From the NCBI GenBank assembly GCA_964507035.1, contig CAZDOQ010000064.1, positions 1 through 8,783 on the forward strand: a stretch of DNA of 8,783 bases. The letters are read 5' to 3'. The translations under genes were made by a program, and so were the position numbers. The notes beneath the pieces were generated by a model. It did not search any database, was not told the origin of the DNA, and saw nothing but the letters and a program-made list of their open reading frames with translations. The DNA comes from Pseudolachnospira sp964507035. Its GTDB lineage: Bacteria > Bacillota > Clostridia > Lachnospirales > Lachnospiraceae. Every line of letters starts with the position of its first letter. Within the stretch, counting starts at the first letter, position 1. Positions 1 through 6,634 of the stretch are shown piece by piece.

Positions 1-204
1 AACACCGGCACCGGCTTTTCCTTCTCCAATTACAACGCCCATGAGATGATGGCCACGGTCCGGTATGCGGAGAGCGTCTTCTACGATAAAAAGCGCCGCT
101 GGAACCAGATGGTGGAGCGAGCCATGGCCAAGGACTTTTCCTGGAATGCCTCTGCAGGCAAGTACCAGGAGTTGTATGACCGGCTGCTCTCCTCCCGGAA
201 CTGA
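1..204 (+). CDS. glgA: Glycogen synthase, C-terminal end (partial, 5' end outside window)
   Basis: Reading frame 1 is open from the first base to a TGA at 202-204 and encodes the last 67 residues of a protein. They begin NTGTGFSFSNYNAHEMM and continue to a Trp-containing helix (DFSWNASAGKYQELYDRLL) before the stop. The G-T-G-F-x-F segment followed by a helix and a terminal 'FSW..SA..Y..LY' motif is typical of the C-terminal GT-B domain of bacterial glycogen/starch synthases (family GT5), which add ADP-glucose to the growing alpha-1,4-glucan in the cytoplasm. Full-length family members are about 470-490 residues, so only the end is visible and catalytic residues cannot be checked. The gene converges on recN with a 13-base gap. 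A related GT-B glycosyltransferase is possible but less likely. Confidence 0.85.
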   Translation, partial: NTGTGFSFSNYNAHEMMATVRYAESVFYDKKRRWNQMVERAMAKDFSWNASAGKYQELYDRLLSSRN

Positions 205-217
205 GAAATGTTCCATA

Positions 218-1891
218 CTAGCTGTTTTTTGCTCTGGCTGCCAATTCCTTCATCTCCCGGGCGCTCTGGATCACCGTGTCCGTAATCTCCGCTCCGCCCA
301 GCATCCGGGCCAGTTCCAGAATGGACTCCCGGGTATTCAGCACTCGGACAATGGTCTGGGTCTGGCGGCCTGCCAGGCCCTTTTCAATGCAGAAATGCCG
401 GTCTGCCATGGCGGCAATCTGAGGCAGATGGGTGATACAGATCACCTGCCGGTTTTGGGCGATGATGTGCAGCTTCTCCGAAACTTTCTGGGCAGTCCGG
501 CCGCTGATCCCCGTGTCGATCTCATCAAAAATCAGGGTGAGGATCTGATCCTTGTCCGAGAGCAGCGCCTTCATGGCCAGCATGATCCGGGACAGTTCGC
601 CGCCGGAAGCCACTTGGCCCAGAGGCCGCACCGGCTCCCCGGGGTTGGTGGAGATCAAAAACTCTGCCTCATCCCGGCCGCCTTTGGTAAACTCCGGCAA
701 GGACGACAGCCGGATCTCAAATTCCACGTTCAAAAAATTCAGGTCCGTCAAGGCTTGGCACACCGCCTCCGAAAGCGGCGCGGCGGCGGACATTCGCAGC
801 TGGCTCAGCCGTTCCGAGACTTCCGAAAGTTCCGCCTGCTTTTTTTCTTCTTCCTCTTCTGCCTCTAGTTTGCGCGACTCAAAGTCGTTCCATTCCTCCA
901 GTTTTTGCTGTTTTTGCCGCAAACTGGAAAAAATGGCCTCCACGGAGCCGCCGTACTTTTCCTCCAGCCGGTGGATGGTGTCCAGCCGCTCCTCCACCCG
1001 GCGGAATTCTGCAGGATCAAAGAATAGTTCCTCCCCGTAGGCCTCCAGATCCCGGGAGACACCTGTGAGCAGTTCCTCCACCTGACTCAGCTGCCGGTAC
1101 GGTTCCTCCAAACCCCCGTCCAGTTCCACCGCCGGGGCCAACTCCCTGAGGGCCCGGGACACCTGATCCGAAGCCCCCTCCATATCCGAAAGTCCCAACT
1201 CCCGGCCCGCGGCCTGGACCGCCTCCGCCAGCTTCCGGCTGTTCCGGAACCGGCGGTAGCTTGCCGTCAGTTCCTCTTCCTCCCCGGCCTGGATGGCAGT
1301 TCTCTCAATCTCCCGTATCTCATAGGCCAAAAAGTCCATCTCCCGCTTTCTGGCCTCCGGGTCCAACTGGAAGGATTCCAGCCGCCGTCTGCTTTCCTGC
1401 CAGGCCTCGTAGGCTGCCGCCACCTGGGCCTTGACCGCCCCGGCTCCGGCATACTCATCCAAAAGTTCCAGGTGCTTCTGCTTCTTGAGCAGAGACTGGT
1501 GCTCGTGCTGGCCGTGAATATCCAACAGCATCTCCGTGACCTGGCGCACCTTGGCGGATGTGACTGTCTCATCGTTGATCTTGTGGACGCTGCGGTTCTC
1601 CATAATCTTCCGGGAGATGAGAATACAGTCGTACTCGGTGCTCACTTCCAAGGCCTCCAGGGCCTTTTTCTTCTCTTCCTCCACAGAGAAAACCAGTTCC
1701 ACATAGGCGTACCCGGCGCCGGTGCGGATCACATCCCCCCGGATCCGCCCGCCCAGAGCCGCATTCACTGCGTCTATGAGAATGGATTTCCCGGCTCCGG
1801 TCTCTCCGGTGAGGACGTTGAGGCCCTCCCCCAGATCCAGTTCCGCCTCGTCAATGAGGGCAAAATTTTTTACGTGCAGATTCAGCAGCAA
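218..1891 (-). CDS. recN: DNA repair protein RecN (SMC-like ATPase)
   Basis: This 557-residue protein has the full layout of RecN, the SMC-like ATPase that acts early at DNA double-strand breaks in recombinational repair. The Walker A motif GETGAGKS is at residues 29-36, with a GQHEHQSLL segment at 127-135. Long charged helices consistent with a coiled coil fill roughly 150-370. The ABC signature VASGGELSRIML is at 427-438, Walker B LTLIFDEID at 451-459, and a switch histidine lies in CITHLPQ near 488. The length matches the usual 550-570. The start is a TTG. It is chosen because it gives the conserved family N-terminus (MLLNLHVKNFALIDE) and has an AGGAGG nine bases upstream. The gene is last in the operon, 57 bases after nadK, and runs toward glgA. 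No LexA-type box was seen upstream, so it is probably transcribed with the operon. Confidence 0.96.
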   Translation of the reverse strand: MLLNLHVKNFALIDEAELDLGEGLNVLTGETGAGKSILIDAVNAALGGRIRGDVIRTGAGYAYVELVFSVEEEKKKALEALEVSTEYDCILISRKIMENRSVHKINDETVTSAKVRQVTEMLLDIHGQHEHQSLLKKQKHLELLDEYAGAGAVKAQVAAAYEAWQESRRRLESFQLDPEARKREMDFLAYEIREIERTAIQAGEEEELTASYRRFRNSRKLAEAVQAAGRELGLSDMEGASDQVSRALRELAPAVELDGGLEEPYRQLSQVEELLTGVSRDLEAYGEELFFDPAEFRRVEERLDTIHRLEEKYGGSVEAIFSSLRQKQQKLEEWNDFESRKLEAEEEEEKKQAELSEVSERLSQLRMSAAAPLSEAVCQALTDLNFLNVEFEIRLSSLPEFTKGGRDEAEFLISTNPGEPVRPLGQVASGGELSRIMLAMKALLSDKDQILTLIFDEIDTGISGRTAQKVSEKLHIIAQNRQVICITHLPQIAAMADRHFCIEKGLAGRQTQTIVRVLNTRESILELARMLGGAEITDTVIQSAREMKELAARAKNS

Positions 1892-1948
1892 GAGGCTCTC
1901 CCTCCTTTTCTCCTCTCCCTTAAGGGGCGCTCCTTTCCGGAGCCGGTA
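1892..1948 (-). other. nadK-recN spacer, site where argR is usually found
   Basis: This 57-base spacer is the longest gap inside the operon. On the minus strand it contains a weak inverted repeat (GCTCC GGAAA GGAGC), a 10-base perfect palindrome CCCTTAAGGG at 1917-1926, and then the recN ribosome binding site. There is no T-tract after either repeat, so it does not look like an intrinsic terminator, and I see no convincing -35/-10 pair. There is no room for the arginine repressor gene often found here. Confidence 0.55.
1901..1906 (-). promoter_or_regulatory. Ribosome binding site that fixes the TTG start of recN
   Basis: On the minus strand this is a perfect AGGAGG, nine bases upstream of the TTG at 1891-1889. 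It supports a non-ATG start that would otherwise be doubtful. It lies in a purine-rich stretch (GGGAGAGGAGAAAAGGAGGG). Confidence 0.8.
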
Positions 1949-2848
1949 TCAGGACATTTTAATGCGCAGAGTCTCCAGAAAACTCATGGTGCTCAGCTTC
2001 AGGATGTTGGTCACCTGTTCCGCCTGAACGATCTCCAGCCGGTCCCCAGGTTCCAGCTGCACCAGCGTATCCCCGTCGTAATAGGTGACGTACTCCACCT
2101 GGGCGTCCGGATCCTTCTCGGACCCCAGCAACTCCAGTTCAATGGTGTCCGTGGAGGACAAGATCAGGCTCCGGTTGTTCAGGGAGTGGGGCGCGATAGG
2201 GGTGACCACAAACAGCTTGGCCGTGGGCTCCACCACCGGACCGCCGCAGGACAGGTTGTAGGCGGTGGAACCGGTGGGCGTGGAGATGATGATACCGTCC
2301 GCGGTGTACAGATACAGGAATTCTCCGTTGACGTACAGCTTGAACTTGATCACCCGCAGAGACCGGTTCCGGTTGATGGTGATGTCGTTTAAGGCCACAT
2401 CGTCGCTGATCACAGTGCCGTCGCTTTTCTTCACCCGGCCCCGGAGCATCATCCGCTCCTCTAAGAAATATTCCTCTGCAATGATCCGCTCCAAAATGCC
2501 GTTGAGTCCGTTCCAGTCCCCCTCGGTGAGATACCCCAGATGTCCCAGGTTGATGCCCAGAAACGGCAGGTTCAGATTCACCAGGTTCCGGGCGGCCCGC
2601 AGCAGGGTGCCGTCCCCGCCCAGCACAATGACGCACTCCACATCTGGCGGAATCTCGCTCTCTAAGGTCTGACGGCGCATGGAAAGCTCCGCCCCCCGCT
2701 CCTCCGGCCGGACCCAGCAGGATTTCCCCCGCTTCAGGAGGTAATTTTGGATCAGCTTGGTGGTCTCAAAATTCACATCTTTGGTCTCATTGGTGATGAT
2801 ATAGAAATTGTTGAAAGTCTTCTTATTTTTGCAGTTCCTGGTGTGCAT
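1949..2848 (-). CDS. nadK: NAD kinase
   Basis: This 299-residue protein phosphorylates NAD to NADP using ATP (or polyphosphate in some members) in the cytoplasm. The family landmarks are all present. The catalytic GGDG motif is at residues 77-80 (VIVLGGDGTLLRAAR), GINLGHLGYL at 98-107, the N-D pair of the NE/D motif at 154-155 (ALNDITI), and the glycine-rich DGIIISTPTGSTAY at 184-197 followed by SCGGP. The ATG at 2848 is the only usable start: no ATG, GTG or TTG occurs between it and the conserved FYIITNETK strand. It has AAAGGAG nine bases upstream. The start overlaps the end of tlyA by 26 bases, which suggests translational coupling. The protein is slightly longer at the N-terminus than many homologues because of a short basic lead (MHTRNCKNKK). 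Confidence 0.96.
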   Translation of the reverse strand: MHTRNCKNKKTFNNFYIITNETKDVNFETTKLIQNYLLKRGKSCWVRPEERGAELSMRRQTLESEIPPDVECVIVLGGDGTLLRAARNLVNLNLPFLGINLGHLGYLTEGDWNGLNGILERIIAEEYFLEERMMLRGRVKKSDGTVISDDVALNDITINRNRSLRVIKFKLYVNGEFLYLYTADGIIISTPTGSTAYNLSCGGPVVEPTAKLFVVTPIAPHSLNNRSLILSSTDTIELELLGSEKDPDAQVEYVTYYDGDTLVQLEPGDRLEIVQAEQVTNILKLSTMSFLETLRIKMS

Positions 2849-3623
2849 GCTCCACCACTCCTTTCGGGTCCGGAAACAGGCGCGGTTTGCCTGTGTCTTT
2901 GGTCAAATACAACAGATACTCAATATTGCCCTCCGGTCCCCGAATGGGGGAGTAATCCAGATTTTGCAGGACAAATCCTATGCCCTCCGCATAGGCGGCC
3001 ACCTTCTCAATGACCTCCAGATGGGTGCTCTTCTCCCGGACCACCCCTTTTTTGCCCACTTTCTCCCGGCCCGCCTCAAACTGGGGCTTGATCAGGCAGA
3101 CCACCTCCCCCTTTTCCGAAAGCAGCTGCCGCACCGGCTCCAGCACCTTGGTCAGGGAGATAAAGGACACGTCGATGGAGGCAAGTTCCGCCTGCTCCGG
3201 CACCTGGTCCGGGGTCAAATAGCGAATGTTGGTCTTTTCCATGCACACCACCCGGGGGGCCTGGCGCAGCTTCCAGGCCAGCTGTCCGTATCCCACGTCC
3301 ACCGCGTACACCCGCACCGCCCCGTTTTGGAGCATGCAGTCGGTAAAGCCGCCGGTGGAGGCCCCCACATCCATGCAGACTTTTCCCGCCGGTTTGACTC
3401 CAAATTGTTTCATGGCCTTTTCCAGCTTCAGGCCGCCCCGGCTCACATAGGGAAGGGCGTTGCCGTGGTGGACAATCTTCACCGTCTGCTCAAAGGTGGC
3501 TCCAGGCTTGTCCTCCCGCTGGCCGTCCACAAAAATCTCCCCGGCCATGATCAGGGCCTTGGCCTTCTCACGGGACTCTGCCAGCTGCCGCCGGACCACC
3601 AATAGATCCAATCGTTCTTTCAT
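2823..3623 (-). CDS. tlyA: TlyA family rRNA 2'-O-ribose (cytidine) methyltransferase
   Basis: This 266-residue protein combines an N-terminal S4 RNA-binding domain (about residues 3-60, with KALIMAGEIFVDG) and an FtsJ-like SAM-dependent methyltransferase domain. SRGGLKL is at 61-67, the SAM-binding loop DVGASTGGFTD at 85-95, DVSFISL at 151-157 and IKPQFEAG at 178-185. K66, D151, K179 and E235 line up with the K-D-K-E catalytic tetrad described for this family. Homologues (TlyA of mycobacteria, YqxC of Bacillus) methylate cytidines in 16S and/or 23S rRNA, and loss can give capreomycin resistance. The older name 'hemolysin A' is historical. The ATG directly abuts the dxs stop (TAG then ATG, no gap), and its AAGGAG lies six bases upstream inside the last dxs codons, so translation is probably coupled. 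Which rRNA is modified cannot be told from the sequence. Confidence 0.94.
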   Translation of the reverse strand: MKERLDLLVVRRQLAESREKAKALIMAGEIFVDGQREDKPGATFEQTVKIVHHGNALPYVSRGGLKLEKAMKQFGVKPAGKVCMDVGASTGGFTDCMLQNGAVRVYAVDVGYGQLAWKLRQAPRVVCMEKTNIRYLTPDQVPEQAELASIDVSFISLTKVLEPVRQLLSEKGEVVCLIKPQFEAGREKVGKKGVVREKSTHLEVIEKVAAYAEGIGFVLQNLDYSPIRGPEGNIEYLLYLTKDTGKPRLFPDPKGVVEHAHQELQK

Positions 3624-5480
3624 CTATAACTCCTTCAGGATGGTTGCCAACGCCCCTTCCGCGTCGATCCCCACCTGGTGCTTTAAAATCTCCACATTGC
3701 CGTGTTCCACATAGTTGTCCGGGATGGCCACCGGAATCACCTGAAGAGGCAGCCGGTTCCAGGCGCAGAAAGCCGCCGCATGTTCCCCAAAGCCGCCGCT
3801 TTTCACATTCTCTTCCAGGGTCACCAAAACCTGATGGCTTCCGGCGATCCGCCGCAGCATCTCCTCATCCAGAGGCCAGACAAACCGGGCGTTGATGACG
3901 CTGACCCGGTGGCCCTTGGCCTTTAACCGTTCCCGCACCTGGCAGGCGGTCTCCACCATGGTCCCCACGGCAAACAGAGCGATCTCCCCCTCCTCATAGA
4001 GAATCTCGCTTTTTCCCGCCTCTATGGGAGCCCGGAACTCCTTGAGGCCCCGGTAGGCCGTGCCCCGGGGATACCGGATGGCCAGGGGACCGTCAAAGGT
4101 CAGGCTGAACCGCAGGGCGTCCGCCAGTTCATAACAGTTTTTGGGAGCCATGATGGTCATGTTGGGGATGGTCTCCAGGAAAGACAGATCAAAGAGGCCC
4201 TGGTGGGTCTCCCCGTCGCTTCCCACCAGTCCGGCCCGGTCAATGGCAAAGGTCACCGGCAATTTCTGGATACATACGTCGTGGAGGATCTGGTCATAGG
4301 CCCGCTGCAGGAAGGAGGAGTAGACACAGACGTAGGGTTTCATACCCCCTGCCGCCAGGCCTGCGGCAAAGGTCACCCCGTGCTCCTCGGCGATGCCCAC
4401 GTCAAAAAACCGGTCCGGAAACAGGCGTCCGAACTTTTTTAAGCCCACGCCGTCGGGCATGGCTGCGGTGATCCCCAACACCCTGGGGTCCTTTTCCGCC
4501 ATCTGACAGAACACCTTGGAGAACACGTCTGTGTAGCTGGCCTGGTTCTTTTCTTTCCGGGGCTTTCCGGTCTCCACCACAAAGGGATTCACCCCGTGGT
4601 ATGCCTCCGGGTGCCGCTCCGCCGGTTCGTATCCCTTGCCTTTTTGAGTCATCACATGGACCACCACCGCCCGTTTTAACCGCCGGGCTTCCTGGAAGAC
4701 ACTGATCATACTGGCAATGTTGTGGCCGTCCACCGGTCCCAGGTAGGTGATATCCATATTTTCAAAAAACATCCCGGGAAGAAACAGCTGCTTTAAGCTC
4801 TGCTTGGCCATGCTGATCCGGCGCACCATGCGGCTGCCGATCTCTGGCACCCGGGCCAGGTTCTGGCGCACATTCTCCTTCAGATCATTGTACTGGGGCA
4901 TGGTCCGCAGATTGTTTAACATCCGGGAGATTCCGCCGATGTTCTCGGAGATGGACATGTTGTTGTCGTTGAGGACAATGATAAAATTGCTCTTGATCTG
5001 AGAGGCGTTGTTTAGGGCCTCATAGGCCATACCGCCGGTGAGAGCCCCGTCCCCAATGATGGAGACCACCGCATAGTCCTCCCCCCGCAGGTCCCGGGCC
5101 TGGGCCATCCCCAGCCCCGCTGAGATGGAGGTGGAACTATGGCCGGTGTTAAAGGCGTCACAGGTGCTCTCCTTCCGGTTGGGGAAGCCGCTGATGCCGC
5201 CGTAGCAGCGGATCTCGTCAAAGCCCTCCTTCCGGCCTGTGAGCAGCTTGTGGGTGTAGGACTGGTGTCCCACGTCCCAGATCAGCTTGTCTTCCGGCAG
5301 GTGAAACGCCAGATGCAGTGCCATGGTCAACTCCACCACTCCCAGATTGGAGGCCAGATGGCCGCCGGTGGCGCTGACCTTCTCCAGCAGAAACTGTCGG
5401 ATCTCCTCTGCCAGCTGCCCATACAGCTTGGGATCAATGGATTGTATATCATTGGGCTTTTGAATCTGATCCAGAATCAT
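3624..5480 (-). CDS. dxs: 1-deoxy-D-xylulose-5-phosphate synthase
   Basis: This 618-residue enzyme condenses pyruvate and glyceraldehyde 3-phosphate to DXP with thiamine diphosphate, the entry step of the MEP isoprenoid pathway; DXP also feeds thiamine and pyridoxal synthesis. Visible landmarks are VSATGGHLASNLGVVEL with H41, DVGHQSYTHKLLTGR at 69-83, the thiamine-binding GDGALTGG at 143-150 with the partner NDN at 171-173, the catalytic glutamate in GIAEEHGVTFAAGLA (E365), and DRAGLVGSDGETHQG at 414-428. The frame stays open upstream to 5597, but that start would run 80 bases into ispA and add a non-conserved tail. The ATG at 5480 has GGGAGGG about eight bases upstream and yields the usual length of about 620. 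It follows ispA by 37 bases and directly abuts tlyA. Confidence 0.97.
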   Translation of the reverse strand: MILDQIQKPNDIQSIDPKLYGQLAEEIRQFLLEKVSATGGHLASNLGVVELTMALHLAFHLPEDKLIWDVGHQSYTHKLLTGRKEGFDEIRCYGGISGFPNRKESTCDAFNTGHSSTSISAGLGMAQARDLRGEDYAVVSIIGDGALTGGMAYEALNNASQIKSNFIIVLNDNNMSISENIGGISRMLNNLRTMPQYNDLKENVRQNLARVPEIGSRMVRRISMAKQSLKQLFLPGMFFENMDITYLGPVDGHNIASMISVFQEARRLKRAVVVHVMTQKGKGYEPAERHPEAYHGVNPFVVETGKPRKEKNQASYTDVFSKVFCQMAEKDPRVLGITAAMPDGVGLKKFGRLFPDRFFDVGIAEEHGVTFAAGLAAGGMKPYVCVYSSFLQRAYDQILHDVCIQKLPVTFAIDRAGLVGSDGETHQGLFDLSFLETIPNMTIMAPKNCYELADALRFSLTFDGPLAIRYPRGTAYRGLKEFRAPIEAGKSEILYEEGEIALFAVGTMVETACQVRERLKAKGHRVSVINARFVWPLDEEMLRRIAGSHQVLVTLEENVKSGGFGEHAAAFCAWNRLPLQVIPVAIPDNYVEHGNVEILKHQVGIDAEGALATILKEL

Positions 5481-5517
5481 CAGCTGTCCCTCCCCCTTTT
5501 GTACCTGATTCCCTGTG

Positions 5518-6372
5518 TTAATGGGACCTTGTCTCCAGTTGCCGGATATAATCCCGGAAGAACGCGCTGTCTCCCGGCAGCATTTCCAGGCTGGCAATGG
5601 CCCGCTCCGAGAGCCGTTTTACCTCCGCCCGGGCCGCCTCCAGCCCTTCCAGGGTCACGTAGGTGGTCTTCTGGTTCCGCTCATCGCTTCCGATGGGTTT
5701 CCCCAACTCCTCCTCCGTACTGATCAGATCCAGGATATCGTCCTGGATCTGAAAGGCCATGCCGGTATCCGCCGCCACCTGCTCCATCTGAGCCACCTGC
5801 TCCTCGCTGGCGCCTGCCAGCACCGCGCCGATCATCAAAGACGCCTCTAGCAGGGCCCCGGTCTTAAGCCGGTAGATAAAGTCCAGCTGCTCCCGGGAAA
5901 CGGGCCTGCCGGTGAGTTCCACATCCACCGTCTGGCCGCCAACCATGCCGGAAACCCCCGCCTTCTCCGCCAAAATGCCCATGGAACGGCCCACCCTCTC
6001 CGGGTGATCCGTCAGGGAAAAGGCCTTGGCGCAGGTCTCAAAGGCATAGGTCAAAAGGCCGTCTCCGGCCAGAATCCCCATAGCCTCCCCGTAGACGGAC
6101 CAGGTGGTGGGTTTCCCCCGGCGCAGGGTGTCATTGTCCATGGCCGGCAGGTCGTCATGGACCAGGGAATAGCTGTGGATCATCTCAATGGCCGCCATAA
6201 ACGGCTCAATCTCTTCCCCCGTCCCGCCAAAAAGCCGGTAAGACGCCTCCATCATCCGGGGGCGGATCCGTTTTCCTCCTGCCAGCACGCTATAGTTCAT
6301 GGCTGCCAACACCGTCTTCTGCAAACCGGACTCTTCCGGCAGATAGCGGGCCAGTATCTCCTCAATCTCCAT
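5518..6372 (-). CDS. ispA: Polyprenyl (farnesyl) diphosphate synthase
   Basis: This 284-residue trans-isoprenyl diphosphate synthase condenses isopentenyl diphosphate with allylic diphosphates, most likely to farnesyl diphosphate for undecaprenyl and quinone-type lipids. The first aspartate-rich motif is DDLPAMD at residues 73-79, with the two-residue insertion and the upstream tyrosine (Y68, five before the motif) typical of bacterial type II farnesyl synthases. The second is DDILD at 211-215, followed by GKPIGSD. GGKRIRP at 32-38 and KTTYV near 235 also fit. The ATG at 6372 is the only possible start, since the frame has no other start codon before a stop at 6403-6405. It has AAGGAGG six bases upstream and overlaps xseB by 11 bases. 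The N-terminus is somewhat shorter than in many relatives. C15 specificity is inferred from motifs; geranylgeranyl synthesis is not excluded. Confidence 0.94.
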   Translation of the reverse strand: MEIEEILARYLPEESGLQKTVLAAMNYSVLAGGKRIRPRMMEASYRLFGGTGEEIEPFMAAIEMIHSYSLVHDDLPAMDNDTLRRGKPTTWSVYGEAMGILAGDGLLTYAFETCAKAFSLTDHPERVGRSMGILAEKAGVSGMVGGQTVDVELTGRPVSREQLDFIYRLKTGALLEASLMIGAVLAGASEEQVAQMEQVAADTGMAFQIQDDILDLISTEEELGKPIGSDERNQKTTYVTLEGLEAARAEVKRLSERAIASLEMLPGDSAFFRDYIRQLETRSH

Positions 6373-6634
6373 CTTCCGCCTCCTTTTGTGTCTCCAGGAT
6401 GATCAGCTTCTTCTCCAGATTGTCCACCGATTCCTGGCAATAGCGGACCAGTTTCAATCCCTTTTCATACAGGTCGAAGGTCTCCTCCAGGGAGTGTTCC
6501 CCGGACTCCATCTCCCCCAGAATCCCGTCCAGCTGCCCAAAGGCCTCCTCCAGGGAGCCGGGTCCTTTCTGTCCCGCCTCCCCTTTTCTTTCCTCCGCCC
6601 CGGTGCTTTGCCGGGCTTGTTCCTTATCTTCCAT
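6362..6634 (-). CDS. xseB: Exodeoxyribonuclease VII small subunit
   Basis: This 90-residue protein is the small subunit of exonuclease VII, which with XseA degrades single-stranded DNA from either end to acid-soluble oligonucleotides. The family core is at residues 27-82: SLEEAFGQLDGILGEMESGE, then SLEETFDLYEKGLKLVRYC and LEKKL, forming two helices. Residues 1-26 are a charged, Gly- and Glu-rich lead (MEDKEQARQSTGAEERKGE), probably disordered and not conserved, so the protein is a little longer than the usual 70-80. The ATG at 6634 has AAGGAG ten bases upstream, inside xseA. It overlaps the xseA end by 11 bases and the ispA start by 11 bases. Small subunit and large subunit are adjacent, as expected for a co-produced complex. 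Confidence 0.94.
   Translation of the reverse strand: MEDKEQARQSTGAEERKGEAGQKGPGSLEEAFGQLDGILGEMESGEHSLEETFDLYEKGLKLVRYCQESVDNLEKKLIILETQKEAEDGD

Noticed and set aside
197..214. LexA-like operator near the recN end (GAAC...GTTC)
   Set aside because: The Firmicutes box has a four-base spacer; this one has eight and lies at the 3' end of recN, not near its start.
197..230. Possible bidirectional terminator between glgA and recN (GGAAC-8-GTTCC, then T6 at 225-230)
   Set aside because: The stem is only five pairs with an eight-base loop, and the T-run begins ten bases after the stem. No T-run follows on the recN side. Too weak to call.
65..868. Open plus-strand frame of 267 codons antisense to recN
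   Set aside because: Low-complexity translation with no recognisable domain, and it lies opposite a clear RecN. GC-rich coding DNA often leaves the antisense frame open.
1472..2392. Open plus-strand frame of 306 codons across the recN-nadK junction
   Set aside because: It spans two well-supported minus-strand genes and reads as Gln/His/Leu/Val-rich antisense shadow with no family match.
5481..5597. Longer dxs start at 5597
   Set aside because: It would overlap ispA by 80 bases and add 39 non-conserved residues; the ATG at 5480 has a strong binding site and the normal family length.
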